A DNA stretch of 64,000 nt from CAVRTM01 sp963696105 (GCA_963696105.1 CAVOIP010000003.1:248001-312000); one strand, 5' to 3'. Positions 44,419 to 52,865 are shown, counted from the stretch's first letter. Program-made: numbers and translations. Notes: generated by a model not told the origin, from the sequence alone.

Positions 44419-44478
44419 GCGCGCCACTGTACGTGGGCCTTGCGTGCAGCCGGCGGTGTGGCATGGTGACATAGCCCT

Positions 44479-45480
44479 GTGATCGTTGACCAGGCCGTCT
44501 ACCGTGACGGGCACCGCGTCCAGTGCACCGACCTGCAGAAGGAGCTGGAGTGCCTGCGGGCCGACCAGCAGGGCTTCATCTGGATCGGGCTGAAGGACCC
44601 CACCGACGCCGAGTTCGCGCTGGTCAACCACGACCTCAAGCTGCACCCGCTGGCCGTCGAGGACGCGGTCAAGGGCAACCAGCGCCCCAAGATGGACGTG
44701 TACGACGAGTCGCTGTTCGTGGTCCTGAAGACGCTGCGCTACGTGGAGAAGACCTCCGACATCGAGACCGGCGACATGATGATCTTCGTCGGCGACCGGT
44801 TCGTGGTGACCGTGCGCAAGGGCGAGGGCAACCCGCTCGCCGGCGTCCGGGCCCGGCTGGAGCACGCGCCCGAGCAGCTGGCGTACGGGCCGATCGCGGT
44901 CATGTACTCGGTCATGGACTCGATCGTGGACAACTACGCGGCCATCGACGCCGAGCTGATGGAGGACCTCGACGTGATCGAGCGCACCGTGTTCTCCGGG
45001 GCGAGCAAGGTGGACGCCTCCCAGATCTACCTGCTCAAGCGGGAGGTCCTGGAGGCCAAGCGTGCTGCCGTACCGCTGGCCGAGCCGCTGCAGCGGCTCG
45101 CCCGCGACCACGCCACCCCGTTCATGCACGAGCAGGCGCGACCGTTCTTCAGCGACATCTCCGACCACCTGCTGAAGGTGATCGACCACATCGAGTCCTA
45201 CGACCGGCTGCTCACCGACGTCCTGTCGGCGCACCTGGCCCAGATCTCGGTGCAGCAGAACGACGACATGCGCCGCATCTCGGCCTGGGTGGCGATCGCC
45301 GCGGTCCCGACGATGATCGCCGGGATCTACGGCATGAACTTCGCGGACATCCCCGAGCTCCACGTCAGCGTCGACGTCGGGTCGCACGAGTACTACTACG
45401 GCTACTTCGTCGTGCTGGCCGTGATGGCCGCGGTGTGCGTGGCGCTCTACCGCGCGTTCCGCCGCTCGGGCTGGCTCTGA
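44479..45480 (+). CDS. corA: CorA-family magnesium/cobalt transporter
   Basis: 333 residues. A long cytosolic funnel domain rich in acidic residues precedes two C-terminal membrane helices. The selectivity motif GMN is in IYGMNFADIPELH; the first helix ISAWVAIAAVPTMIAG lines the pore. GTG 44479 is the start, divergent from the phosphatase gene. It is probably a housekeeping Mg2+ channel; Co2+ or Zn2+ cannot be excluded from sequence alone. Confidence 0.92.
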   Translation: MIVDQAVYRDGHRVQCTDLQKELECLRADQQGFIWIGLKDPTDAEFALVNHDLKLHPLAVEDAVKGNQRPKMDVYDESLFVVLKTLRYVEKTSDIETGDMMIFVGDRFVVTVRKGEGNPLAGVRARLEHAPEQLAYGPIAVMYSVMDSIVDNYAAIDAELMEDLDVIERTVFSGASKVDASQIYLLKREVLEAKRAAVPLAEPLQRLARDHATPFMHEQARPFFSDISDHLLKVIDHIESYDRLLTDVLSAHLAQISVQQNDDMRRISAWVAIAAVPTMIAGIYGMNFADIPELHVSVDVGSHEYYYGYFVVLAVMAAVCVALYRAFRRSGWL

Positions 45481-45634
45481 CCCGGCGCCGGCTCCGGACC
45501 CGCACCCGCTCCGACCCGGCGCTGGCCGGCTCGGTGGCGCCGGGCAGCTGGACGGTGGGGCGGCACCACGGCAGCAGGCAGCACGGCGGCCGCGAGCTCG
45601 GCGACGTCCCGGCCGCTGCGCCTGTCCGCCGTCG
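45481..45634. other. Convergent gap corA / CPBP, weak inverted repeat only
   Basis: 154 bp without a gene. A 9-bp inverted repeat CCCGGCGCC (45481-45489) / GGCGCCGGG (45536-45544) is separated by 46 nt and could fold into a branched terminator. Nothing else is recognised. Confidence 0.3.
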
Positions 45635-46354
45635 TCAGTGGGCGACGGCGAACAGCGGCGGCAGGAGCAGCACCATTGACGACGACCAGGTGACGTGGGT
45701 CAGGATCGGCGCCAGCACCCCGCCGGACGCACGGCGCTGCAGCCCGAGGACCAGGCCCAGCGTCGCGGCGGCGAACACGAGCATCGGGTTGCCGGTGGCG
45801 ATCGTCGCGACCGCGTAGACGGCCGTGGAGATCAGCACGGGGTGGCGGACTCCGATCGCGGCGAACAGCGCCCCGCGGAAGAAGACCTCCTCGGCGATGC
45901 CGTTCAGCACGGTGATCAGCAGGACGAGCGGGAGCGACCCGTACCGCGCGTGGTCCAGGACGTGCTGGGTGAAGTCGCGCAGCGGCGGGATCTGGCGCAC
46001 GACCAGCGCCCCGAGGACGAACACGGCCACGGCCAGGAGGCCGAGCACGATCGGCGTCACCACCGGCCGCCGCAGCGTGCCCCGGAAGGGGATGCGCCCG
46101 AGGTGCAGCGGGCCGGACGCCAGGCCGCCGACGACCCACACGACGGCGAGGGCGAGCGTGAGGGGATAGAACGCGGGACTGCCCGGTGGCACCGACAGGG
46201 AGATCCCGAGCAGCGTGGCGCCGATGAGCAGGACCACGCCCACCACGACCCGGCGGCGCAGGAAGGCGCTGTCGGGCTGGTGGTGGTCGCGGTCGACCTT
46301 GTCGAACAGCGCCGGCCGCAGCAGCTGCACCAGGCGGGACGAGGACACCGTCAT
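45635..46354 (-). CDS. CPBP-family intramembrane metalloprotease
   Basis: 239 residues with about seven membrane helices. The CPBP (Abi/CaaX) active-site motif 1 is GIAEEVFFRGALFAAIG (E-E-x-x-x-R) and the motif with conserved His is VLAPILTHVTWSSSM. An N-terminal cytosolic stretch, RPALFDKVDRDHHQPDSAFL, precedes the first helix. Start ATG 46354 overlaps the stop of the upstream epimerase gene by 4 bp. The gene converges on corA with a 154-bp gap. The substrate is unknown. Confidence 0.85.
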   Translation of the reverse strand: MTVSSSRLVQLLRPALFDKVDRDHHQPDSAFLRRRVVVGVVLLIGATLLGISLSVPPGSPAFYPLTLALAVVWVVGGLASGPLHLGRIPFRGTLRRPVVTPIVLGLLAVAVFVLGALVVRQIPPLRDFTQHVLDHARYGSLPLVLLITVLNGIAEEVFFRGALFAAIGVRHPVLISTAVYAVATIATGNPMLVFAAATLGLVLGLQRRASGGVLAPILTHVTWSSSMVLLLPPLFAVAH

Positions 46355-47421
46355 CGGCCGGAGTCGTGCCGGTCGCCCGACCCCACAGGCCCACCGGGCG
46401 GCGCCTCGTGCGGGTCGCGCTCCCGGTGTTCGCCGTCTTCGGCGCGCACGGCATCGCCGTGCCCGGCACGAGCACGCCCCCGCTCGCCGCGCCCCCGCTC
46501 GCCGCGCCCCCGCCCGCCGCGCTCCCGCTCCTCGCGCTCGCGCTCGGCGAGCGCCAGGCGCACCGCGTCGTCGTAGCCCATGGTCTGTCCGGGCACGACA
46601 TCGCGGATGGAGGTGTCGTGGACCACCACCTCGCTCGTCATCGAGTCGATCAGCGTGCGCGCCGTGGCCCGGTCGACGTCCGTGACGAAGGCAAGCCACA
46701 ACGAGGACAGGTGAGGGGTGAGGAACGGCACGCCGACCAGGCGCAGGTCGCGGCCCTTCTGGATGAAGGAGGCGCGGCGCATCATGTCGACGTAGCGCAG
46801 CACCTCCGGGCCGCCGACCTCGTAGACCTGGCCCCGGGCCTGCGGTGCGTCGAGGACCCCGACGAGATAGCGGATCACATCGGGCAGGGCGATCGGCTGG
46901 GTCCTGGTGTTGACCCAGCGCGGGGCGATCATCACCGGGAGCCGGTGGACGAGCTGGCGGGTCAGCTCCCAGGAGATGCCGCCGTGGCCCACGACCACAG
47001 CCGCTCGCAGGACGGTCACCGGGACACCGGCCGCCCCCAGCAGGGTCTCGACCTCGCGGCGCGACCGCAGGTGGGGCGAGAGGTCGCTGCCCTCCTCCCC
47101 GAGGCCGCCGAGGTAGACGATGCGTTCGGTGCCGGCGCGGGCGGCGGCCTGCCCGAACGCCCGGGCCGCGTCGGCGTCCCTGTGCTCGAAGTCGGAGGAC
47201 CCCAGGGAGTGCACGAGGTAGTACGCCACGTCGACGCCCTCGAGCGCGGCGTCGAGGCTGGCGGGATCGCCGACGTCACCCGCCACGGGCTCCCCCGCGC
47301 CGTGATAGCGCCCGGGAGAACGGGTCATCGCGCGGACGGAGTGCCCGGCCTCGACCAGGGCGTCGCACAGGTGGGAGCCGATGAACCCGGAGGCTCCGGT
47401 GACCAGGACACGGGACGACAC
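46351..47421 (-). CDS. NAD(P)H-binding SDR-family protein with R/E/G-rich tail
   Basis: Atypical short-chain dehydrogenase of the type often labelled NAD(P)H-binding protein, 356 residues. Cofactor motif VLVTGASGFIGSHLCDAL, then VDVAYYLVHSLGSSDFEHRD and TERIVYLGGLGEEGSDLSPH. The last ~70 residues are low complexity, with repeated R-E-R-E-E and G-R-G-R-G-E-R units (DNA 46470-46560). The tail could bind nucleic acid or be disordered. GTG 47421 is the start, giving VSSRVLVTG. Coupled by 4 bp to the CPBP protease. Confidence 0.82.
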   Translation of the reverse strand: MSSRVLVTGASGFIGSHLCDALVEAGHSVRAMTRSPGRYHGAGEPVAGDVGDPASLDAALEGVDVAYYLVHSLGSSDFEHRDADAARAFGQAAARAGTERIVYLGGLGEEGSDLSPHLRSRREVETLLGAAGVPVTVLRAAVVVGHGGISWELTRQLVHRLPVMIAPRWVNTRTQPIALPDVIRYLVGVLDAPQARGQVYEVGGPEVLRYVDMMRRASFIQKGRDLRLVGVPFLTPHLSSLWLAFVTDVDRATARTLIDSMTSEVVVHDTSIRDVVPGQTMGYDDAVRLALAEREREERERGGRGRGERGRGERGRARAGHGDAVRAEDGEHRERDPHEAPPGGPVGSGDRHDSGR

Positions 47422-47498
47422 AGGAGGTTCCCCTCTGGAGGCGGGGACCCGGCGTGGCGCGGGTCCCGTACCAGTGTGCGTCAGCGCACCGACAGGGG

Positions 47499-48350
47499 TC
47501 AGGCCGCGGTGAGCCAGCCGGCGGAGAGGGCCACGATGAGCAGCACGCCGAGCGCCACGCGGTACCAGACGAACACCGTGATGGGGTGGCCCGCGACGAA
47601 CCGCAGCAGCCAGGCGATCGAGGCGTAGGCCACCACGAAGGCGACGACGATGCCGACGAGCATCTGGCCGATGCCGAGGACCGCCACGTCGACGTCCTTG
47701 AGCTCGTACAGCCCGGCGGCCGTCAGCGCGGGGATCGCCATGAAGAACGAGAGCCGGGTCGCCGTGACGCGGTCGAGCCCGGCGAACAGGCCGGCCGAGA
47801 TGGTGGCGCCCGAGCGGGAGATGCCGGGGATCAGCGCGAAGCACTGCACCAGCCCGATCACGAGGCCGTCGCGCAGCGTGACGCCGCCCTCGCCGCGGGT
47901 CATCCGGCGGCGCTCGAGCAGGTCGTGGCGGCGCTCGGCGGCCCACATGACCACCGACCACAGGATCAGCGCCAGGGCCACCACCCACAGGCTGCGCAGG
48001 GCGCCGGTGATGAGGTCCTTGCCGAGCAGGCCGACCACCGCCACCGGAACCGAGCCGATGATCACGGCCCACGCCAGCCGGTAGTCGTGGTCCTCGCGCC
48101 TCGAGGCCGAGCGCAGGCCGCCGACCCAGGCCGTCAGCAGCCGCCAGATGTCCCTGGCGAAGTAGAGCAGCGTCGCCGCGATCGCCCCGAGCTGGATGAT
48201 GGCGGTGTACGCCGTCACCGCCGGGTCGTCGACGGTGAGCCCGAGGAGCTTCTCGGTGATCGTGAGGTGCCCGGTGGAGGACACGGGCAGGAACTCGGTG
48301 AGCCCCTCCACGATCCCCAGCAGGACGGCGTGCAGGTAGGTCAGCTCCAC
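47499..48350 (-). CDS. uppP: Undecaprenyl-diphosphatase UppP (BacA)
   Basis: Integral membrane phosphatase that recycles undecaprenyl pyrophosphate for cell-wall synthesis and gives bacitracin tolerance. The conserved segment VEGLTEFLPVSSTGHLTITE and the second motif ALIPGISRSGATISAGLFAG are intact. 283 residues, about eight membrane helices. GTG 48350 start. Position between the epimerase and an LLM oxidoreductase on the same strand; compare Rv2136c. Confidence 0.96.
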   Translation of the reverse strand: MELTYLHAVLLGIVEGLTEFLPVSSTGHLTITEKLLGLTVDDPAVTAYTAIIQLGAIAATLLYFARDIWRLLTAWVGGLRSASRREDHDYRLAWAVIIGSVPVAVVGLLGKDLITGALRSLWVVALALILWSVVMWAAERRHDLLERRRMTRGEGGVTLRDGLVIGLVQCFALIPGISRSGATISAGLFAGLDRVTATRLSFFMAIPALTAAGLYELKDVDVAVLGIGQMLVGIVVAFVVAYASIAWLLRFVAGHPITVFVWYRVALGVLLIVALSAGWLTAA

Positions 48351-48380
48351 GGAATCGCTCTCACTCGTCGGTCGGCTCGG

Positions 48381-49445
48381 TCAGTCGGCCAGGCCGGTCT
48401 CGTCCAGCAGCTCGGCCATCGTGCGCAGGACATGCAGTCGCTGCTCCCGGGTGGCAGCGTAGGGGGCGACGCTCAGCGTGGTCACCCCGGCCTCGGCGTA
48501 GCGGACCAGACGCTCACGGATCCTCGCACGCGGACCGATGAGGGCGGTCTGGTCGATCAGGTCCAGCGGCACCGCCGCGGCGGCGTCCCGGTGCCGCCGG
48601 GCGAGATAGAGGTCCTGGACCTCGGCCGCCGCCTCCTCGAACCCCATCCGCACGGCCAGGGCGTTGTAGAAGTTCCTCTCCCGCGAGCCCATGCCTCCGA
48701 CGTACAGCGCCGTGTAGTGGCGCAGCGGCTCGGCGGCCGTCGCGACGTCGTCGTCGAGGACCACCGGCACCGTGGGGACGATGTCGAAGCCGGCGAGGGC
48801 GTTCTCCGGCGTGCCGCGGCCGGCCCGGGTGGCGCCGGCGGTGAGGGATTCGTGCAGGTCGCCGGAGAACTCGGGACTGTAGAAGATCGCCAGCCACCCG
48901 TCCGCGATCTCGCCGGCGAGCTGCAGGTTCCGCGGCCCCACCGCGGCGAGGTAGATGGGCAGCCGCTCGCGCACCGGGTGGACGGTCAGGCGCAGCGCCT
49001 TGCCCGGACCGTCGGGCAGCGGCAGGGTCCAGTGCCGGCCCTGGTAGGCCACCGTCTCGCGCCGCAGCGCCATCCGGACGATGTCGACGTACTCGCGGGT
49101 GCGCCCGAGCGGGTCCTCGAAGCGCACGCCGTGCCAGCCCTCGCTCACCTGCGGGCCTGAGACGCCGAGCCCGAGCCGGAAGCGGCCCCCGGAGAGCGTG
49201 TCCAGCGTGGCGGCCGTCATCGCCGTGGCTGCGGGCGTCCGGGCCGGGATCTGCATCACGGCGGCGCCCAGGCCGATCCGCTCCGTCAGGGCACCGACCC
49301 AGGCGAGGACGGTGGGGGTGTCCGAGCCGTACGCCTCCGCCGCCCAGGCCACGGAGTAGCCGAGCCGGTCGGCCTCCTGCGCGAGGGCGATGTTGTCGGC
49401 GTCGTTGCCGGCGCCCCAGTAGCCGAGGTTCAGCCCGAGTTCCAT
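48381..49445 (-). CDS. LLM-class, probably F420-dependent oxidoreductase
   Basis: 354-residue luciferase-like (beta/alpha)8 barrel. N-terminal MELGLNLGYWGAGNDADNIA and SGGRFRLGLGVSGPQVSEGW match the F420-dependent branch common in actinobacteria. Other barrel strands are RLPIYLAAVGPRNLQLAGEI and DGWLAIFYSPEFS. TAGCCT, 6 nt, ATG 49445 suggests a leaderless start. Cofactor choice (F420 or FMN) is inferred from the family; the substrate is unknown. Confidence 0.85.
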   Translation of the reverse strand: MELGLNLGYWGAGNDADNIALAQEADRLGYSVAWAAEAYGSDTPTVLAWVGALTERIGLGAAVMQIPARTPAATAMTAATLDTLSGGRFRLGLGVSGPQVSEGWHGVRFEDPLGRTREYVDIVRMALRRETVAYQGRHWTLPLPDGPGKALRLTVHPVRERLPIYLAAVGPRNLQLAGEIADGWLAIFYSPEFSGDLHESLTAGATRAGRGTPENALAGFDIVPTVPVVLDDDVATAAEPLRHYTALYVGGMGSRERNFYNALAVRMGFEEAAAEVQDLYLARRHRDAAAAVPLDLIDQTALIGPRARIRERLVRYAEAGVTTLSVAPYAATREQRLHVLRTMAELLDETGLAD

Positions 49446-49508
49446 GGTGGGAGGCTAGCGGGCGTGCTGCCGACAGGGCCGCAGCGAGCCGCCGTTACGG
49501 TACGTCGC

Positions 49509-50447
49509 ATGCGCCACAGACGAATGGGACGGTCCGGCCTCTCGGTCTCGCGGCTCGCGCTCGGCACGATGACCTGGGGCCGCGCCACCACCGTGGACGA
49601 CGCCCGCGACCAGCTGCGGACGTTCCTGGCGGCCGGCGGGGACCTGGTGGACACCGCGTACGGATATGCGGACGGTGCCTCAGAGGAGGCGCTGGGCAGC
49701 TTCCTCGGTGACCTCGTCCCCCGGGACGAGGTGGTGGTGTCCACCAAGGCGGGGATCTCACGCCGCACCGGCGAGCGGGTGGTCGACACCTCCCGCCGTA
49801 CGCTGCTCAGCCAGCTCGACGCGTCGCTGGCGCGGCTGCGCACGTCGTACGTCGACCTCTGGCTGGTCCACGCGTGGAGCGACGAGACCCCGGTCGAGGA
49901 GACCCTCTCGGCGCTGGAGTGGGCGGTGACGTCGGGGCGGGCGCGGTACGTGGGGGTGTCCAACTACTCGGGGTGGCAGTCGGCACACGCCGCCACCTTG
50001 ATGTCCGCCGGGCGGGTGCCGCTGGTGGCCAACGAGGTGGAGTACTCCCTGCTGAACCGGGTGGCCGAGGACGAGGTCGCCGGCGCGGCGAGCGCGCTCG
50101 GCCTGGGACTGCTGCCGTGGTCACCGCTCGGTCGGGGGGTCCTGACGGGCAAGTACCGCCACGGCGTGCCTGCCGACTCCCGGGCGGCGTCCCGCGAGCA
50201 CGCGGGCTTCACCTCCCGCTACCTGGACGACGACTCCGCGCAGGTGGTCGACGCCGTGGCCATCGCCGCCCGCGGCCTGGGGGTGTCTGCCGCCGAGGTG
50301 GCGCTGGCGTGGGTGCGCGACCGGCCCGGCGTGGTGGCACCGATCGTGGGCGCCCGCACGACGGCACAGCTGCGCACGGCGCTGGCCGCCGAGGAGCTCG
50401 AGCTCCCCGACGAGCTGGTGTCGGCCCTGGACGACGTCTCGGACTGA
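49509..50447 (+). CDS. Aldo/keto reductase
   Basis: 312-residue NADPH-dependent (beta/alpha)8 reductase. Catalytic tetrad elements are DLVDTAYGYADG (Asp, Tyr), VVVSTKAGI (Lys) and DLWLVHAWSDE (His). The cofactor-binding C-terminal region is VVAPIVGARTTAQLRTAL. TACGGT at 49496-49501 lies 7 nt before ATG 49509, favouring this start over the longer frame from 49464. Divergent from the LLM oxidoreductase gene; both may act on carbonyl compounds but no common pathway is evident. Confidence 0.9.
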   Translation: MRHRRMGRSGLSVSRLALGTMTWGRATTVDDARDQLRTFLAAGGDLVDTAYGYADGASEEALGSFLGDLVPRDEVVVSTKAGISRRTGERVVDTSRRTLLSQLDASLARLRTSYVDLWLVHAWSDETPVEETLSALEWAVTSGRARYVGVSNYSGWQSAHAATLMSAGRVPLVANEVEYSLLNRVAEDEVAGAASALGLGLLPWSPLGRGVLTGKYRHGVPADSRAASREHAGFTSRYLDDDSAQVVDAVAIAARGLGVSAAEVALAWVRDRPGVVAPIVGARTTAQLRTALAAEELELPDELVSALDDVSD

Positions 50448-50475
50448 GCCGGGCGGCGCCTGACCGGACGGGACG

Positions 50476-50883
50476 TCAGAGCCGGCGCGCGGCTCCGGCG
50501 GGGTCGACCCGGCCCTTGGCGCCTCCGGAGGAGGTGGAGTCGTCGCCCTCCTCGGCGTCGTACTCCTCGTCGTCCAGCCCGAGGTAGACGCCGTCGTCGT
50601 CCTCGTCGTCGGGCTGGTCCAGCTCGTCGTCCTCGTTGCCGGCGCCGTCGAAGTCGTCGTCCTCGTCGTCGTCGTCATCGTCACCGCCGTAGATCTCCAG
50701 CGGGGTGACCTCGCCGTAGGCCTCGAGCAGGGCGTCGTCATAGGCGTCGAACGCCTCGGCGACGTCCTGGTAGGCGGCCACCACAGCCGGGTCGTTCTCG
50801 CCGCGGCGCGAGGCGGAGGCCTCGAGGTGACGTTCCAGCGAGGAGGTGAGGATGGCCAGAGCAGCACGCGGATCGGCGGTCAT
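50476..50883 (-). CDS. Acidic protein of unknown function
   Basis: 135 residues. The N-terminal half (PRAALAILTSSLERHLEASA, PAVVAAYQDVAEAFDAYDDA) is helical. The second half is dominated by Asp/Glu runs (GGDDDDDDEDDDFD and similar), then a short basic C-terminus (GRVDPAGAARRL). Acidic runs in actinobacterial proteins of this size are sometimes annotated as primosomal protein, but nothing here supports that. Divergent from DUF5703 by 39 bp and convergent with the aldo/keto reductase. Confidence 0.7.
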   Translation of the reverse strand: MTADPRAALAILTSSLERHLEASASRRGENDPAVVAAYQDVAEAFDAYDDALLEAYGEVTPLEIYGGDDDDDDEDDDFDGAGNEDDELDQPDDEDDDGVYLGLDDEEYDAEEGDDSTSSGGAKGRVDPAGAARRL

Positions 50884-50922
50884 GGGACGACCGTAGCGGG
50901 TTGTGCGACACAATGGCACACG

Positions 50923-51108
50923 ATGATCGAGTACGAGTACCGAGTCCTGGTGTTCCCCCGTGACGTCTCCCGCGGGGACGTCAGACGTGCGCTGGCCGAG
51001 CACGCGGAGTACGGCCACTGGGAGATGGACCGGCTGCGCCTCTATCTCGGCGGGACGCGGCGGGTCCGGTTGCGGCGGCGGATCATCCGGGTCCAGCGCA
51101 CCGCCTGA
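50923..51108 (+). CDS. DUF5703 family small protein
   Basis: 61 residues, MIEYEYRVLVFPRDVSRGDV through HAEYGHWEMDRLRLY and a basic end RRVRLRRRIIRVQ. This compact pattern is the actinobacterial DUF5703 family, function unknown. ATG 50923 is preceded by CACAAT with an 8-nt gap. It is followed by a degenerate GC-rich repeat region up to the M20 peptidase stop. Confidence 0.8.
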   Translation: MIEYEYRVLVFPRDVSRGDVRRALAEHAEYGHWEMDRLRLYLGGTRRVRLRRRIIRVQRTA

Positions 51109-51119
51109 CCGGGGCCCGG

Positions 51120-51290
51120 GCACGCCGGCCGTACGGCAGGTCCGGGCACGCGGGCCGGCCGTACGGCAGACCTGGGCACGCGGGCCGGCCGTACGGCACC
51201 TCACGATGCGCATCCGCCGTCCGGCACCTCACGATGCGCGTCCGTGCGGCACCTCGACGTTGCGCGTCCGCCGTCCGGCGCGTCAGCAGC
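51120..51290. repeat. Degenerate ~30-bp direct repeats
   Basis: Three units with GCCGGCCGTACGGC start at 51124, 51154 and 51184 (30-bp period); each contains the 10-bp palindrome GCCGTACGGC. They pass into shorter related units with CGGCACCTCACGATGCGC and CGGCACCTCGACGTTGCGC. The array ends inside the 3' end of the M20 peptidase gene. No ORF or RNA gene is supported here. Confidence 0.8.
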
Positions 51291-52620
51291 TGGCGAACAG
51301 CCGCTGCAGCACCCGCGCGCCGAACCGGATGGAGTCCACCGGCACCCGCTCGTCGATGCCGTGGAACATCGGGGCGAAGTCGAGGTCGGCGGGCAGCCGC
51401 AGCGGCGCGAAGCCGTAGCCGGTGATCCCGAGCCCGGCGAGCGCCTTGTTGTCCGTGCCGCCGGACAGGCAGTACGGCAGGATCGCGGCGCCGGGATCCT
51501 CGGCGAGCAGCGCCGCCTTCATCGATCCGACCAGGTCACCGCCGAACGGCGCGTCGAGGGCGATGTCGCGGTGCACCACCTCGACCTCGACGAACTCCCC
51601 CGCCAGCTTCTCGATGGTGGCCATCAGCTCGTCCTCGTGGTCAGGCAGGAAGCGGCAGTCCAGCGACGCGGTGGCGCTCTGCGGGATGACGTTGTGCTTG
51701 TACCCCGCGTCCAGCATCGTGAAGTTGGCGGTGTCCTGCAGCGTGCCCATCACGAAGCCGCGCGCCCCGCCCAGGTGGGCGAACAGGTCGTCGGCGGCGT
51801 CGTCGGTGTAGGCGACGCCCGTCAGCGCGCTGAGGCCGTCCAGCAGCTCGCGCACCGAGGCGATGTACTCCCGCGGCCAGACGTGCGCGTCGATGCGGGC
51901 GATCGCCTCGGCCAGGCGCACCACGGCGTTCTCGCCGTTGGGTACCGACCCGTGGCCGGCCCGTCCGGCGGCCCGCAGCCGCAGCCACGCGATGCCCTTC
52001 TCGGCCGTCTGCAGGAGGTAGGCCCGGGTGGGCTCCCCGGTCGCCGCGGCGGGGACGGTGATGCTGTAGCCGCCGACCTCGCTGATCGCCTCGCCCACGC
52101 CCTCGAACAGCTCGGGGTGGTGGTCGACCACGTAGTGGCTGCCCAGCACTCCCCCGGCCTCCTCGTCGGCGAAGAAGGCGAACACCAGGTCGCGCGGCGG
52201 CACGGTGCCGGTACGGGCCAGGTGGCGCAGGTTGGCCAGCACCATCGCGTCCATGTCCTTCATGTCCACGGCGCCGCGGCCCCAGATGCAGCCGTCGCGC
52301 TCCTCGGCGCCGAACGGATCCACCTGCCAGTCCGCCGCGTTCGCCGGTACGACGTCCAGGTGGCCGTGGACCGCGAGACCGGGGCGGCTCCGGTCCGCGC
52401 CCTCGATGCGGACGACGACGCTCGCCCGTCCGGGCTCGCTCTCGAGGTACGTCGGCTCGAGGCCGACCTCGGTCAGCTGGCCCATCACGTACTCGGCCGC
52501 GGCACGCTCGCCCGGGCCTGAGCCGTCGCCGTAGTTGGTGGAGTCGATCCGGATCAGCTCGCGGCAGATGCGGACGACCTCGTCCTCGGGCAGGGGCACG
52601 GCGTTGGCGCTGTCGGTCAT
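51283..52620 (-). CDS. M20/M25/M40-family dipeptidase-like metallopeptidase
   Basis: 445-residue zinc peptidase. Metal ligands appear as LAVHGHLDVVPA (His, with Asp two residues on), GRGAVDMKDMDAM (bridging Asp), FADEEAGGVLG (Glu-Glu), SLDCRFLPDHEDE (Asp) and PYCLSGGTDNKALAG with MFHGIDERVPVDS (His). The dimerisation lid lies around residues 190-310. TAGGGT, 7 nt, ATG 52620 indicates a leaderless start. Compare Rv2141c at the matching place in M. tuberculosis. Probably cytoplasmic peptide turnover. Confidence 0.9.
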   Translation of the reverse strand: MTDSANAVPLPEDEVVRICRELIRIDSTNYGDGSGPGERAAAEYVMGQLTEVGLEPTYLESEPGRASVVVRIEGADRSRPGLAVHGHLDVVPANAADWQVDPFGAEERDGCIWGRGAVDMKDMDAMVLANLRHLARTGTVPPRDLVFAFFADEEAGGVLGSHYVVDHHPELFEGVGEAISEVGGYSITVPAAATGEPTRAYLLQTAEKGIAWLRLRAAGRAGHGSVPNGENAVVRLAEAIARIDAHVWPREYIASVRELLDGLSALTGVAYTDDAADDLFAHLGGARGFVMGTLQDTANFTMLDAGYKHNVIPQSATASLDCRFLPDHEDELMATIEKLAGEFVEVEVVHRDIALDAPFGGDLVGSMKAALLAEDPGAAILPYCLSGGTDNKALAGLGITGYGFAPLRLPADLDFAPMFHGIDERVPVDSIRFGARVLQRLFASC

Positions 52621-52637
52621 GCCGGACACCCTAGTTC

Positions 52638-52656
52638 GGGGGCCGCTCCGGCCCCC
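52638..52656. repeat. Inverted repeat between M20 gene and tRNA-Leu
   Basis: GGGGGCC (52638-52644) and GGCCCCC (52650-52656) form a perfect 7-bp stem with a 5-nt loop. It lies upstream of both the leftward M20 promoter and the rightward tRNA promoter and may be a terminator or insulator between them. Confidence 0.4.
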
Positions 52657-52662
52657 GGGGAG

Positions 52663-52692
52663 TTCAGGGGTGTCCCTTCTGCGTGCTATCGT
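52663..52692 (+). promoter_or_regulatory. Candidate promoter for tRNA-Leu
   Basis: TTCAGG (52663-52668), 18 bp, TATCGT (52687-52692). It is followed by a leader containing the inverted repeat GCAGGTGC (52704-52711) / GCACCTGC (52719-52726), then the mature tRNA at 52738. The leader stem could guide RNase P processing. Confidence 0.45.
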
Positions 52693-52737
52693 TCCGCAGC
52701 GTTGCAGGTGCTCCCCAGGCACCTGCTGCACCACCTC

Positions 52738-52821
52738 GTCCGGGTGGCGGAATGGCAGACGCGCTAGCTTGAGGTGCTAGTGCCCTTAACGGGCGTGGGG
52801 GTTCAAGTCCCCCTCCGGACA
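52738..52821 (+). tRNA. tRNA-Leu (anticodon GAG)
   Basis: 84-nt class II tRNA. Acceptor GTCCGGG pairs with TCCGGAC (one G-U). The anticodon stem CTAGC/GCTAG encloses the loop TTGAGGT, whose middle triplet is GAG, reading CUC and CUU leucine codons. The long variable arm is TGCCCTTAACGGGCG and the T-arm is GGGGGTTCAAGTCCCCC. CCA is not encoded; the discriminator is A at 52821. Confidence 0.95.
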
Positions 52822-52826
52822 CATCC

Positions 52827-52865
52827 AGCGTCCCGGGTCTCTGCAGGTCAGAGGCCCGGGACGCT
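52827..52865 (+). terminator. Strong terminator hairpin after tRNA-Leu
   Basis: AGCGTCCCGGG (52827-52837) pairs perfectly with CCCGGGACGCT (52855-52865). It continues through a T-G pair into CTCTG/CAGAG (52839-52843, 52849-52853), giving about 17 bp with a 5-nt loop. Followed by TCTCGTT rather than a long U-tract. Confidence 0.8.
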
